Under the pieces are notes generated by a model. The model ran no database searches. It was not told the origin of the DNA and saw nothing but the letters and a program-made list of their open reading frames with translations. Positions 25,135 to 36,722 of a DNA stretch of 64,000 nucleotides are shown here, piece by piece. The first letter of the stretch is position 1. Every line of letters begins with the position of its first letter. Position numbers and translations under genes: made by a program. Origin of the DNA: Methylomusa anaerophila (GTDB taxonomy: Bacteria; Bacillota; Negativicutes; Sporomusales; Sporomusaceae); contig NZ_AP018449.1 in assembly GCF_003966895.1 (NCBI RefSeq), forward strand, positions 2,745,501-2,809,500, written 5' to 3'.

Positions 25135-26415
25135 TTAGCTGAAATACCTCAAATATATATAGGCGTGACAAATCAAAATAGACAGCAGCATAAATGGGAA
25201 AGCCACTTTAAAGAACTGGCGAAAGTTAAGCGGAATACCATTTTTCTCTGCAATTCCGGCCACAATAACATTAGCTGATGCTCCGATCAATGTGCCGTTA
25301 CCGCCCAGGCAAGCTCCCAATGCTAACGACCACCATACCGGCTCCAGATTAATGCCGGAAATTTGCCCCATCTCCTGCAACATTGGAATCATTGTAGCTA
25401 CAAACGGAATGTTGTCAATAAAAGCTGAAGCAATAGCCGACAGCCAGAGGATTAAAAGCGAAGTTTCCAGTACCTGCCCCTGGGTTATATTTAGGCTCCA
25501 TTGAGCCAGTGCTTTGATTACCCCGGTAGCTTTCAGTCCTCCTACCAGGACAAAAAGACCGACAAAAAAGAAGATGGTCGGCCATTCAATACTAAGCAGT
25601 ATTTCTTCCGGCTCTTCTTTGCTGATTAACATCAACAGCATGGCTCCGGCCAGGGCAATTGTCGCTGATTCTATGTGAAAGACCCCGTGCAGCCCAAAAC
25701 CGGCGATAGTAATTGCCAGTACCGCCAAAGATTTTTTCAATAACTGCCAATCGCTGATTTCGTCTTTATAGTGCAATTTTAATATGTTTTGACGATTTTC
25801 TTCATCTACCTGCAAGTCCTTTCTGTATAGCAGAACAAAAATACCAACCATTATAAATGCAATTAAAATACTCACCGGCGCTAAGTTATTAACAAACGCA
25901 TTAAAGCTCAGACCAACAGCACTGCCAATCATAATATTGGGAGGATCGCCGATGAGGGTGGCGGTACCGCCAATATTCGAAGCAATAATCTCAGAAATCA
26001 AAAATGGAACCGGGTTGACTTGCAGTTTATCGGTTAACGTAATTGTGACCGGTACGATCAGCAAAACGGTGGTCACATTGTCTAAAAAGGCTGATGCAAA
26101 AGCTGTAATCATAGATAACAATGCCAACAGCCGGAGAGGATAGCCTTGGGTAACAGTGGCCGCCCATATGGCAACCGCCTCGAAGACGCCTGTGCGGCGG
26201 GTAATGGTTACAAGAATCATCATACCGATTAACAACCCCAAAGTATTAAAATCGATAGCGTCTTTGATAGCTGTCTCCTGACTCAAAAAACCAAGCAGCA
26301 GCATGATGATTCCACCGGTCATGGCTATGACCATCCGGTGAATTTTTTCCCAGATTATCATGATATAAATGGCAACGAAGATTATGATAGAAACATAAAA
26401 AGCAGTATCGTACAA
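25135..26415 (-). CDS. ArsB/NhaD-type anion or Na+/H+ permease
   Basis: A 426-residue inner-membrane protein of the ion-transporter (SLC13/ArsB/NhaD) superfamily with about 11-12 helices. The two inverted-repeat signatures are FLDNVTTVLLIVPVT with IGGTATLIGDPPNIMIGSAVG in the first half, and FIDNIPFVATMIPM with LGGNGTLIGASANVIVAGIAEKNG in the second. These Asn-Thr/Pro-rich loops bind the substrate and coupling ion. Arsenite, Na+/H+ or dicarboxylates are possible, and no ars genes are nearby. It starts at TTG 26415 behind GGGAGATGA. A G/C hairpin beyond its 3' end (25012-25049) may end transcription. Confidence 0.85.
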   Translation of the reverse strand: MYDTAFYVSIIIFVAIYIMIIWEKIHRMVIAMTGGIIMLLLGFLSQETAIKDAIDFNTLGLLIGMMILVTITRRTGVFEAVAIWAATVTQGYPLRLLALLSMITAFASAFLDNVTTVLLIVPVTITLTDKLQVNPVPFLISEIIASNIGGTATLIGDPPNIMIGSAVGLSFNAFVNNLAPVSILIAFIMVGIFVLLYRKDLQVDEENRQNILKLHYKDEISDWQLLKKSLAVLAITIAGFGLHGVFHIESATIALAGAMLLMLISKEEPEEILLSIEWPTIFFFVGLFVLVGGLKATGVIKALAQWSLNITQGQVLETSLLILWLSAIASAFIDNIPFVATMIPMLQEMGQISGINLEPVWWSLALGACLGGNGTLIGASANVIVAGIAEKNGIPLNFRQFFKVAFPFMLLSILICHAYIYLRYFS

Positions 26416-26454
26416 ACAATCATCTCCCTAATATTTAATATTGGAAATAAGCAA

Positions 26455-26481
26455 GAGGAGCCCTTGGTGACAGGCTCCTCC
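26455..26481 (-). terminator. Hairpin after the membrane-fusion protein gene
   Basis: GAGGAGCCC and GGCTCCTC are inverted repeats around a nine-base loop. On the minus strand the stem is followed by TTGCTTATTT, a weak terminator for the gene ending at 26583. Confidence 0.6.
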
Positions 26482-26582
26482 CAAAAACAAAACTATTTTA
26501 TTATCTAGTTATTAGTATACTCTTTCACCATATATTAGTCAAATACTAGGTAAGAATAGCCCGTTCCGAGACGATTTGCCTG

Positions 26583-27683
26583 TTATTGCATCACTGTGAT
26601 GGCATCGCCATCTTTTATATCATTTATGTTGGTCGTTATGACCAGGCTTTGTTCCGGCAGGTCGGAGGTAATTTCCGTGAAATCGCCGATGGTTTCCCCG
26701 ATACTTATTGGTTGGATTGCAGCTTTGCCATTAGCTGCCAGGTATATAAAATTTTGGCCATGGTCATCCCGGAGTACCGATGCGGCAGGAACGGCGGGGA
26801 CTACGGCTGTTCTGCCGGTGTCGATACGAACATTAACCGACATACCGGATTTTAGTAAACCGGCCGGATTATTAGTGAGTTTAGTATGGGCAAGGAAGGA
26901 AGGAATCTGGTTGGCTTCAACCTGAGGATAGATTCTGCAAACTTGACCCGCGATACTTTGTTGCGATATGTCTATTGTAGCCGGGGTGCCCAAATGGACC
27001 AGATACAAGTCATTTTGGTCAAGATGAACGACAACCTCTACTTCCTGACCGCTTCCTAAGGATATCAGCTGTTGACCGGCCTGCACCCCTTGCCCGAGGG
27101 CAGCGGCTATAGCAGTCACTATGCCGTCGATCGGCGCGTTAATAGTGGCGGAGCCATTTATGGGGACACTAGAGGACTGGGTTGAGTTTAAGCTTTCTTT
27201 TGCTTCTTGCAGGCGGGCCGCGGCCATCTCCATTTGCCGGCGGGGAATACCCCCAATTTCGAATAATTTTTGATAGCGGTTATATTCTTTCAGGGCATTG
27301 TCATAATTGGCTTGGGCCTGCGGCGAAACTCCTGCCGTTTGATTTCCTGCTGCTTCCGAGGACCCTTGCAGCGTAAATAGAGGCTGACCGGCTTTCACTG
27401 CCTGGCCTGCCGTTACGTATAGCTCGCTGAGGAGACCGGAGAATGCGGCGTTGACAGGGACGGATTCCGAGCTTTCGGTAGAACCCGTGCGGACAATATA
27501 TATTGACTTATTTACGGTACCTACCGGTACAGCCGTAAGAGTAACCGGCGCTTGCGAAACAGTATGCCGGGTCCGGGGTACAAACGGAAACAGGTTGTAA
27601 TTGGCGGCCAATAGCAGCGCCACCAGACAGATAACTGCGGTTAGGGCAATAATAAGGCGGTATTTTTTGGTGATTCTTTCCAC
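26583..27683 (-). CDS. RND/HlyD-type membrane-fusion (adaptor) protein without a pump gene
   Basis: The preferred start is GTG 27683, six bases after GGAGGTG; an upstream TTG (27698) overlaps that site. The 366-residue product has an N-terminal membrane anchor (LIIALTAVICLVALLLAANY). A lipoyl-like half (LYVTAGQAVKAGQPLFTL), a short coiled-coil hairpin (NYDNALKEYNRYQKLFEIGGIPRRQMEMA) and the second lipoyl half (GIVTAIAAALGQGVQAGQQL) follow, then beta-barrel and membrane-proximal domains. Such adaptors link inner-membrane RND or ABC pumps to an outer-membrane channel. No pump or TolC-like gene adjoins it, so it must work with a transporter encoded elsewhere. Confidence 0.87.
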   Translation of the reverse strand: MERITKKYRLIIALTAVICLVALLLAANYNLFPFVPRTRHTVSQAPVTLTAVPVGTVNKSIYIVRTGSTESSESVPVNAAFSGLLSELYVTAGQAVKAGQPLFTLQGSSEAAGNQTAGVSPQAQANYDNALKEYNRYQKLFEIGGIPRRQMEMAAARLQEAKESLNSTQSSSVPINGSATINAPIDGIVTAIAAALGQGVQAGQQLISLGSGQEVEVVVHLDQNDLYLVHLGTPATIDISQQSIAGQVCRIYPQVEANQIPSFLAHTKLTNNPAGLLKSGMSVNVRIDTGRTAVVPAVPAASVLRDDHGQNFIYLAANGKAAIQPISIGETIGDFTEITSDLPEQSLVITTNINDIKDGDAITVMQ

Positions 27684-27915
27684 ATGTATCACCTCCAATA
27701 ATGATCAGGTGGCAATTACTATGTTCTCACTTTTTGCTTTTTGCGTCAAGTCCAGGTGGAAAAGTGAAGTTTAACTGCAGGGTGGGAAAAAGACCGGATT
27801 TCCGGTATAATGTATATTGATAGGTTGTCAACACCTTGATGACTTGACATTAGTCATTGCCATACGCTTGTCGCGGCAGCGGCGGCTATATTTTTCTAAA
27901 GGAGGAGATGCAGTA

Positions 27916-28551
27916 ATGCATATTCTGCCCAAAACGCATAATGAGCAGCAAGTAGGCAGCAGGCGGCTGCCTGTTGTTTCTGTCAGATGGATTGTTTCGC
28001 TGTTGTGCTTACTTATCCTATTGACAGGAATTTTTACCCATCACCGGGCAATCAGTGCGGGCAGTAGTGCAACATCTAAGTTGGAACCTGTCCGGCCTAG
28101 CGGAGGCGGACAGACGCAAGACATTGAAAAAATGGCCAGGAGTACTGATAAATTGGCGACTAAGCCTTCCATCTGGCCGGTTAGCGGCGCAGTCACCTCG
28201 GGTTTTGGCTGGCGTATTTCCCCTTGGGGCGACGGTAATGAATTTCATCCGGGGATTGACATTGCCAACAGTATGGGTACGCCTGTCGTTGCCACTGCTG
28301 ATGGTAAGGTTGTGGAGAGTGGATACTCCGAGGGCTATGGTAATATCGTGCAAATTGATCATGGCAACGGCATTGCAACTATTTATGGACATAACTCCAG
28401 CATAATAGTAAGCGTCGGTCAAAGTGTGAGAAAGGGTCAGATTATTTCTTATGTGGGCAGTACAGGGAAAAGTACAGGCCCGCATGTTCATTATGAAGTC
28501 AGAGTAAATGGCACCGCTGTTGATCCTATTGGCTTTATGGTTCTGTATTAA
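27916..28551 (+). CDS. M23 (LytM-type) peptidase, membrane-anchored
   Basis: ATG 27916 follows AAAGGAGGAG. Codons open upstream to 27817 lack a ribosome-binding site. The 211-residue protein has one membrane segment (about residues 19-40), a short linker and a LytM domain. The Zn site is formed by the HPGID motif (His and Asp) and HVHYE; GFGWRISPW, GTPVVATADGKV and YGHNSS are also typical. It should cut or bind peptidoglycan cross-links in the periplasm. Both key motifs are intact, so it may be active rather than a degenerate regulator. A TATAAT-like box lies near 27802 without a clear -35. Confidence 0.9.
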   Translation: MHILPKTHNEQQVGSRRLPVVSVRWIVSLLCLLILLTGIFTHHRAISAGSSATSKLEPVRPSGGGQTQDIEKMARSTDKLATKPSIWPVSGAVTSGFGWRISPWGDGNEFHPGIDIANSMGTPVVATADGKVVESGYSEGYGNIVQIDHGNGIATIYGHNSSIIVSVGQSVRKGQIISYVGSTGKSTGPHVHYEVRVNGTAVDPIGFMVLY

Positions 28552-28764
28552 GCGGCACGTTCGCTTAGTTTATAGGAATAATGAATAATGGGGATGATAA
28601 TGATACCGGGCCGGAACATTTTCAGAGCACTTACCATAAGATTTTTAATTTGCACCTTGTCCCTGTGAGTTTATTGCAGGATAATTTACATTTTAGTAGA
28701 ATTTATGACATAAACTGCCTTAGAGATAAGTATGTTGTTTTCGTTATCGGTGCGGAGGTGCAGG

Positions 28765-29826
28765 ATGAAATATGTAACAAAGCTGGTTTTGTCTGTAATG
28801 GTGATAGTGGGTCTGGGAAGTCAAGCCAGTGCTGCGGCCCTTGGACCAATTGGGCTGGATATAAACAGTCTGCGGGAGTGGGAAGTGAAAAACAGTTCCC
28901 TTGGCGGTAAACTTCTGCTTTCTGATAGTCCGGAGATGGTAGCAGATGATGGCATTTTGTACCAGGATATGGTGCAAGGGGATGTGCGTCTCTTTTTTTA
29001 TCATGTGAATGCATCCAGAGATGTAAAAAAAATGGGGGTGATTCTGGAAAATAAAGGCCATGAAGTTGCTCATATTACTGTCAGCCGCTCTAGTTTGGGC
29101 GGGCCAGGGTATGGCTGGATGACGGTAGGAAAGGAAACGCTGACATCATACCTTGCCGGCAGCCCGGCTTATCAGATAGATGTTCCTCCCGGGGGAATGG
29201 TGCCACTGTCGGCAAGCATAAGTGAAAATGCGATTTTGCCCCATATGTTGATTCATGGCATTTATGACTTTACGGCTGATCGCCCCATAACCGTCAAAGT
29301 CCTGATGTTACCCGTAACCGAAGATTGTGTAAAATTTTCCCGGACGGCGAAGGTGCTTTCGTCTGACCGCTGGCATTTGCGCGGCACTTTTGAAGGCGCA
29401 AACAGGCAACTTTCTCCCGTCAGCGTTTATGATCCGGCTTGGGACGGCGCCGTAGCCTTAACTTTGGCTGACAATGAAGTCGACGTTTACTTGAAGGGGA
29501 TCGACGCAACCGATGGAACGGAAGTTGTTAACTATGGAAATTATGGTGTTGTCTATCAAATTTTGCTTCCTTCGAAAAGTGGCGGCAGAATCGCCTATTA
29601 TCTTGCGCCAAGGGGCGGGGATTACGCCGGCGCCATAGGAATAAACCATCCTGAGGTGAACTGGAGTCCGAGGGCAACGCCACTGGACAGGATATATTTC
29701 GGGAACAATAAACAAAAAGATTTTGCTTTCTTGGGTACTTATGACAGTGGTGATCCGTTATCCTTTACTTTCAGCCCGCCGGGAGCATCAAATTTACCGG
29801 TGAAACTTATTATTCTGCCACAGTGA
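28765..29826 (+). CDS. Secreted protein of unknown function
   Basis: ATG 28765 follows GCGGAGGTG. The 353-residue protein has a signal peptide (MKYVTKLVLSVMVIVGLGSQASA) and is otherwise beta-rich, with no Cys-based or catalytic motif I can name. It contains GDVRLFFYHVNAS (an immunoglobulin-like strand pair) and later VSVYDPAWDGAVALTLADNEVDVYLKGIDATDGTE. Its sequence runs like that of surface proteins of spore-forming Firmicutes, but I cannot assign a family. It lies between an M23 peptidase and the ATPase operon and appears to be transcribed alone. Confidence 0.75.
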   Translation: MKYVTKLVLSVMVIVGLGSQASAAALGPIGLDINSLREWEVKNSSLGGKLLLSDSPEMVADDGILYQDMVQGDVRLFFYHVNASRDVKKMGVILENKGHEVAHITVSRSSLGGPGYGWMTVGKETLTSYLAGSPAYQIDVPPGGMVPLSASISENAILPHMLIHGIYDFTADRPITVKVLMLPVTEDCVKFSRTAKVLSSDRWHLRGTFEGANRQLSPVSVYDPAWDGAVALTLADNEVDVYLKGIDATDGTEVVNYGNYGVVYQILLPSKSGGRIAYYLAPRGGDYAGAIGINHPEVNWSPRATPLDRIYFGNNKQKDFAFLGTYDSGDPLSFTFSPPGASNLPVKLIILPQ

Positions 29827-29988
29827 GTTATAGTCTATAACGGAGAATACCAAATTTTTTACATAAAATTTCAAATGATTAAAAGGAAATAAATAATATC
29901 TGTAGAAAAATGTTATTAAACGATTAATTAACCCCCAGTTTAGCAGAGGGATAGCCCGGATTTGCCAGGATGACCCGGCAGGAGGTGA

Positions 29989-31853
<1,865 letters not shown>

Positions 31854-31867
<14 letters not shown>

Positions 31868-32204
31868 GCGTCAAAAAATAACTGCGAAAATAACTACAGA
31901 AGAATATGATACCGCCCTAAAAGATGCGGTGGAGAACAAAGCGGCCAGGAAACTTAGAAAACGGCTCCGGAAGTTCAAAAACATCTGGTTCGGATTTAGT
32001 GTATTCGGACTGGTTGGCTGGTCGGTGGTAGTTCCCTGTCTTTTGGGAACCCTTTTAGGGATCTGGCTGGACAGGAATTACCCCCGGCAGTATTCATGGA
32101 CTTTGACCTTTTTACTGGCAGGGCTGATCCTGGGTTGTTTCAATGCCTGGCGCTGGGTGGAGAAAGAACGCCAGAAAATTCACCGCGAGGAGGATGACGG
32201 ATGA
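31854..32204 (+). CDS. atpQ: N-ATPase accessory subunit AtpQ
   Basis: A 116-residue protein with a long basic N-terminal region and two membrane helices (GFSVFGLVGWSVVVPCLLGTLLGIWLD and WTLTFLLAGLILGCFNAW), the AtpI/AtpZ-like hairpin called AtpQ in N-ATPase operons. AtpI-like proteins help assemble the c ring or supply Mg2+. It overlaps atpC by 14 bases, so it is translationally coupled. Confidence 0.85.
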
Positions 32205-32497
32205 CAATGCTTGTGGTTTCCTTTGGGGCCGGGTTGGTATTTGGTATTATCTTCTTTGGCGGTTTATGGTGGACTGTTGTCCGAGGCGTTTCATTCAGAC
32301 GGACGAAAATGTTATTCATAATCAGTTTTCTGGTTCGGGCCGGGATGGTTATACTGGCACTTTCTTATATTGCCGGCGGCGACCCTATTCGGATAGGCTG
32401 TTATATGCTGGGCTTTTTAACGGCCAGGACAGTTGTCATGCGGCGCTTTCAGCCGCCAAGGGAAGGAGAAAGGGTCCAAGATGAATCTTACTCCTGA
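32201..32497 (+). CDS. atpR: N-ATPase accessory subunit AtpR
   Basis: A 98-residue protein with three hydrophobic helices, overlapping atpQ (ATGA) and atpB. AtpR is specific to N-ATPase operons. The conserved Arg in the second helix (SFLVRAGMVILALSYIAGG) has been proposed in the family to interact with the ion site of the c subunit. GAGGAGGATGACGG precedes ATG 32201. Confidence 0.88.
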   Translation: MTMLVVSFGAGLVFGIIFFGGLWWTVVRGVSFRRTKMLFIISFLVRAGMVILALSYIAGGDPIRIGCYMLGFLTARTVVMRRFQPPREGERVQDESYS

Positions 32498-33152
32498 TGA
32501 AGTGATCTATTGGCAACACGGTTTTATCAAAATTAATTCCACCATTGTAACAACCTGGGGGCTGATGCTCGTTATGGCGTTTGGCGCGTGGCTGATAACC
32601 AGAAGGCTTTCAACCGGGATACAGATTACCCGCTGGCAGAACGCCATGGAGATTGTGGTCATATTTATCCGGGGCCAAATTCAGGAAGTCGGTCTGCCAA
32701 AACCCGATAAATATCTTAATTTCCTGGTAACCTTGTTTTTGTTTACCGTCTTTGCGGCTATTTGCACCGTCATTCCCGGCTACGAATCACCAACTGCATC
32801 CCTCTCGACCACAGCGGCTTTAGCCATTTGCGTGTTCATTGCCGTTCCCCTTTACGGCATAGCCGAAAGGGGGACGAAAGGTTACCTGAAACGGTATATC
32901 GAGCCTACGGTCATCATGCTCCCTTTCAATATCATTACCGATTTTTCCCGTACGCTGGCCCTGGCAGTAAGGCTGTTTGGCAACATGGTTAGTGATGCCA
33001 TGATAGTAGGAATCATCCTGGCCGTAGCGCCGCTGATTTTTCCGGTTGTCATCAAGCTGCTGGGGTTATTGACAGGTCTGGTTCAGGCTTATATCTTTAC
33101 GATTTTGGCTATGGTGTATATTGCGGCGGCGGTCAGCGGCCGGGAAGGCTGA
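32481..33152 (+). CDS. atpB: N-ATPase a subunit
   Basis: A 223-residue inner-membrane stator with five or six helices. The essential Arg that faces the c ring is R164 in ALAVRLFGNM. The start is ATG 32481 behind AAGGAGAAAGG, 17 bases inside the end of atpR; the frame is open upstream to 32433 but without a ribosome-binding site. The helix before R164 ends in IITDFSRTLAL, and the C-terminal helix has LVQAYIFTILAMVYI, the usual Q..IF pattern. Confidence 0.93.
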   Translation: MNLTPDEVIYWQHGFIKINSTIVTTWGLMLVMAFGAWLITRRLSTGIQITRWQNAMEIVVIFIRGQIQEVGLPKPDKYLNFLVTLFLFTVFAAICTVIPGYESPTASLSTTAALAICVFIAVPLYGIAERGTKGYLKRYIEPTVIMLPFNIITDFSRTLALAVRLFGNMVSDAMIVGIILAVAPLIFPVVIKLLGLLTGLVQAYIFTILAMVYIAAAVSGREG

Positions 33153-33176
33153 AAATAAACAGGAGGTAGAAGAAAT

Positions 33177-33455
33177 ATGGATGGTGTCACTATGGTAGCG
33201 GTTGCTTCTATTATTATGATAGGCTTCACAATCAGTATCGGCAGTATCGGGCCGGCACTCGGCGAAGGCCGGGCGGTGGCGACGGCCCTTACTGCCATTG
33301 CCCAGCAACCGGACGAGGCCGGTACCATTTCGCGCACTCTGTTTGTCGGTCTGGCGATGATTGAATCCATGGCCATTTACTGCTTTGTTATCTCCATGAT
33401 TCTTATTTTTGCAAACCCATTTTGGAACTATGTTATTTCTAAAGCCGGGGGTTAA
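33177..33455 (+). CDS. atpE: N-ATPase c subunit, two-carboxylate (probable Na+) type
   Basis: A 92-residue hairpin of two helices that forms the rotor ring. Helix 1 has GPALGEGRA with Glu30, and helix 2 has MIESMAIYCF with Glu63, Ser64 and Tyr68. Aligned to the Na+ c subunit of Ilyobacter, Glu30 takes the place of Gln32 and E-S-x-x-x-Y matches Glu65, Ser66 and Tyr70. Two acidic groups in one site are known in some Na+ rotors. The loop AQQPDEAGTISRT is typical. AGGAGG precedes ATG 33177. Confidence 0.94.
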   Translation: MDGVTMVAVASIIMIGFTISIGSIGPALGEGRAVATALTAIAQQPDEAGTISRTLFVGLAMIESMAIYCFVISMILIFANPFWNYVISKAGG

Positions 33456-33458
33456 GTT

Positions 33459-34250
33459 ATGCTGATTGATTGGTTTACTGTCGGTGCCCAGATAATTAAC
33501 TTTCTTATCCTGGTGTTGCTTTTAAAACGTTTTCTTTTCCGACCTATCCTTAAGGCCATGGATGAACGCGAACAGAAAATTGCCGCCAATCTTGAAAACG
33601 CTGCCGCCGCCAAGGTGGAGGCCGAAAGGGAAAAAACGCTTTTTCAGGATAAAACCCAAGCGTTGCAGCAGCAAACAACGGCAATGCTGAAAAAGGCCGA
33701 AGTGGAAGCCGATCAGAAATATCAAACTCTGTTGGAAGAGGCCAAAAACGAAGTAAAGAAAAAACAGGCGGCCTGGTACAACGCTCTTGAAAATGAGCAG
33801 CAAGCCTTCTTGAATCAGCTGGAGGCCAAAGCGCAGCAAGAAGTCTTTGCGGTCGCCCGGCAGACCTTGGCCGATCTGGCCGGCGCCGATCTGGAAGAAC
33901 AGATGGTTCATGTTTTTATTCGCAAGTTTAAAGAGTTTGTTCAGGACAAAGAGAGAAACAAGGAAGAAACCGCCGGTTTTCTCTATAACGCTGAGAATCC
34001 CCTGCTGGTTCGCAGCGCTTTTCCCTTATCGGCAGTGTCACGGCAGTCGGTTGAAAAGGTGCTGCAACAGGAAATACCCGGTGCTGCGCGGATCATTTTT
34101 CAAGTGGCGCCGGAAATGGCCGGTGGCCTTGAACTGGCGGTAGGCGGGCAAAAGGTTTCCTGGACAATAGGGAATTATCTGTCATCCTTACGCCAAAGCA
34201 TGAAGGAAATACTGGAGAGGAAGAAAAACGACAATGTGGCGCGAAGCTGA
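33459..34250 (+). CDS. atpF: N-ATPase b subunit with delta-like C-terminal domain
   Basis: A 263-residue peripheral-stalk protein, longer than the usual 150-180. It has one membrane helix ([20 protein letters not shown], about residues 12-31), then a long coiled coil ([17 protein letters not shown] onward) to about residue 165. The last 100 residues end in [20 protein letters not shown] then [13 protein letters not shown]. This matches the C-terminal part of delta subunits, where a GG(I/L)xLxVGxxxxDxSxxxxLxxL pattern holds. The operon has no separate delta gene. Start ATG 33459 is three bases after atpE stops. Confidence 0.88.
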   Translation: MLIDWFTVGAQIINFLILVLLLKRFLFRPILKAMDEREQKIAANLENAAAAKVEAEREKTLFQDKTQALQQQTTAMLKKAEVEADQKYQTLLEEAKNEVKKKQAAWYNALENEQQAFLNQLEAKAQQEVFAVARQTLADLAGADLEEQMVHVFIRKFKEFVQDKERNKEETAGFLYNAENPLLVRSAFPLSAVSRQSVEKVLQQEIPGAARIIFQVAPEMAGGLELAVGGQKVSWTIGNYLSSLRQSMKEILERKKNDNVARS

Positions 34251-35832
34251 AGGACTGTCAGCGATTCTGGATAACACGTTTAATGCTTTGCAACAGGCCG
34301 CCCGGGAATATAAACCTGTTATTGCCTGGCGGGAAACCGGCACTGTTAAGTCCTTAGCCAACGGCATTGCCTGGATAGAGGGATTGCCTGGGGCGGAACT
34401 GGAAGAACTGGTGCAATTTACCGACGACCTGGCGGGAATCGTTTTTAACCTGGATGACAAGGAAGTGGGAGTTGTTCTCCTGGGAGATAACCCGGACCTG
34501 GAAGCCGGCGCCCAAGTGCAACGGACCGGCCGGGTGGCGGACGTGCCGGTGGGCGAAGGGCTGCTGGGCCGGGTTATTGACCCTCTGGGTAAACCGCTGG
34601 ATGATAAAGGTCCGCTGGCTGGTAAAAAACGGCTGCCTATCGAAAGAGAAGCGCCGCGGATTATGGATCGTTCGCCGATTACGGTGCCGCTGCAAACGGG
34701 TATTAAAGTAATTGACGCTCTGATTCCCATCGGCCGGGGGCAGCGACAGCTCATCCTGGGGGATCGCCAGACGGGGAAAACGGCGATCGCTGTTGACACC
34801 ATCATCAATCAGCGGGATACCGGCGTAATTTGTGTGTATTGCGGGATTGGGCAGCGTGGGGCCTCGCTGGCCGGATTAATTGCGGAGTTGACAGACAGGG
34901 GAGCATTGGACTATACTGTGGTTGTTATCGCCGAAGGAAACGAGCCGCCGGGGCTGCGTTATATTGCGCCCTATGCCGCCACAGCCATTGGTGAGTACTT
35001 TATGGAACAAGGGCGGGACGTTCTCATCGTTTATGACGATTTGACCAACCATGCCACCACATACCGGGAAATTTCCCTGCTTTTGCGCCGGCCCCCCGGG
35101 CGGGAAGCTTATCCCGGCGATATTTTTTATATCCATTCCCGGTTGTTGGAACGTTCCACCCAATTAAGAGGGGAAAGCGGCGGCGGCTCACTAACCGCCC
35201 TGCCGATCATTCAGACCGAGGCCCAGAATATTTCCGCCTATATTCCCACCAATCTTATATCAATTACCGATGGACAGCTGTACCTATCGCCAAACCTTTT
35301 CCAAAAAGGAATGTTGCCGGCCGTGGATGTGGGAAAGTCAGTTTCCCGTGTCGGCGGGAAAGCTCAGATTAAAGCCTATCGGTCCGTAGCCGGTGATCTG
35401 AAACTAGCCTATTCCCAATTTGAAGAACTGGAGATTTTTTCCCGGTTTGGCACCAGGCTGGACGACCAAACCCGCAGGATACTGGAGCATGGACACCGTA
35501 TCCGTTCCTGTTTGAAACAGCCGCGCTATCAGCCGCTGACGGTAGAGCAGCAAATAACCTTATTGCTGGCATTAACCGCCCGACTTTTTGATGAAATTCC
35601 TTTGGATCATCTGCCGGTATTGGAACAAGCCGTTATCCAAACTGCCGCCGAGATGCCGCAGGAGATCCGGGAGCGTATTCTTACGGGAAAAATTTTGACA
35701 GAGCAGGACCGCGACATCATCCTGGCAATGCTAAAAAGACGTTTTGCCGGCTGGGAGGTAAATGATGGCACAAACGCTGGATATTCTGCAACGGAAGATA
35801 AAGAGCGCAATGGAACTTCAGTCGGTAGTTGA
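34234..35832 (+). CDS. atpA: N-ATPase F1 alpha subunit
   Basis: A 532-residue F1 subunit with Walker A GDRQTGKT (176-183), Walker B LIVYDDLT and the Arg finger in [10 protein letters not shown]. It overlaps atpF by 17 bases and atpG by 68 bases. Typical alpha stretches include [25 protein letters not shown], and [20 protein letters not shown]. The long C-terminal overlap with atpG suggests tight coupling. Confidence 0.95.
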   Translation: MWREAEGLSAILDNTFNALQQAAREYKPVIAWRETGTVKSLANGIAWIEGLPGAELEELVQFTDDLAGIVFNLDDKEVGVVLLGDNPDLEAGAQVQRTGRVADVPVGEGLLGRVIDPLGKPLDDKGPLAGKKRLPIEREAPRIMDRSPITVPLQTGIKVIDALIPIGRGQRQLILGDRQTGKTAIAVDTIINQRDTGVICVYCGIGQRGASLAGLIAELTDRGALDYTVVVIAEGNEPPGLRYIAPYAATAIGEYFMEQGRDVLIVYDDLTNHATTYREISLLLRRPPGREAYPGDIFYIHSRLLERSTQLRGESGGGSLTALPIIQTEAQNISAYIPTNLISITDGQLYLSPNLFQKGMLPAVDVGKSVSRVGGKAQIKAYRSVAGDLKLAYSQFEELEIFSRFGTRLDDQTRRILEHGHRIRSCLKQPRYQPLTVEQQITLLLALTARLFDEIPLDHLPVLEQAVIQTAAEMPQEIRERILTGKILTEQDRDIILAMLKRRFAGWEVNDGTNAGYSATEDKERNGTSVGS

Positions 35833-36652
35833 CACGATGAAAGCGTTAGCTGTAGTCAACATCGGGATTTACGAAAAAGTCGACCAATCCTTATCGGAAT
35901 ATTACCGCACAATTGAGTTGGGGCTCATTGGGATTTTGCGCCAGTATCGTCCGGTTTTATTATCTCCTGGCTACAGACAGGCCGCCGGCGGCGTCGGGAT
36001 TGTCATTTTTGGTTCCGATCAGGGGATGGTAGGACAATTTAACGATTCCCTGGCCAGCCTCATTATGGATAAATGGGGACCGACTAACGGGAATATAAGC
36101 GTGTGGGCGGTTGGCGAGCGCATCACTCTGAAGATCCAGGATAAACTGGCTATTGAAAAGCAGTATCGTGTGCCCGACTCAGCCAATGGGATTGTTTCCC
36201 TCATTGGCAGCATAGTGCTCGATATTGACAGAAAACGTCAAACAGGAGCAATCCATCAACTCTCTATTTTTTACAATAAACCTTTAGCCGGTACCGGCTA
36301 CCAGCCGACGGTCCAGCAGCTTTTACCCATTGACCTGCAATGGTTGGCCGGACTGGAGGAGCAACCGTGGCCGACAAACAAGCTGCCTCAGGTTGTCCAA
36401 GAACATAATGAGGCTTTTCAATTGTTCATCAGGGAATATTTATTTATTTCCCTGTGCCGGGTTTGTACCGGTTCCCTGGTAAGTGAAAATATCGGCCGAT
36501 TGGCGTCAATGCAGCGGGCAACAAAAAATATCGATGATTTGTTGGCGCAACTGCGGGGCATATATAACGAGGAACGCCAAAGTTCCATTACGGAAGAATT
36601 ATTTGACCTGGTTTTCGGATTCGATGCCTTGGCGCGTGATACAGATAGATGA
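35765..36652 (+). CDS. atpG: N-ATPase gamma subunit
   Basis: A 295-residue central-stalk protein. The N-terminal helix ([29 protein letters not shown]) and the C-terminal helix ([23 protein letters not shown]) are the antiparallel coiled coil of gamma. ATG 35765 lies five bases after GGAGGT. The last gene of the N-ATPase order, it is followed by a small gene with its own ribosome-binding site at 36723. Confidence 0.9.
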   Translation: MAQTLDILQRKIKSAMELQSVVDTMKALAVVNIGIYEKVDQSLSEYYRTIELGLIGILRQYRPVLLSPGYRQAAGGVGIVIFGSDQGMVGQFNDSLASLIMDKWGPTNGNISVWAVGERITLKIQDKLAIEKQYRVPDSANGIVSLIGSIVLDIDRKRQTGAIHQLSIFYNKPLAGTGYQPTVQQLLPIDLQWLAGLEEQPWPTNKLPQVVQEHNEAFQLFIREYLFISLCRVCTGSLVSENIGRLASMQRATKNIDDLLAQLRGIYNEERQSSITEELFDLVFGFDALARDTDR

Positions 36653-36722
36653 CAGGTCAGGCGGAATCATTCATGGTATGATGGTATGTCTCTGGAAAAA
36701 TAATTAGGAGGTTGGTTTTATA

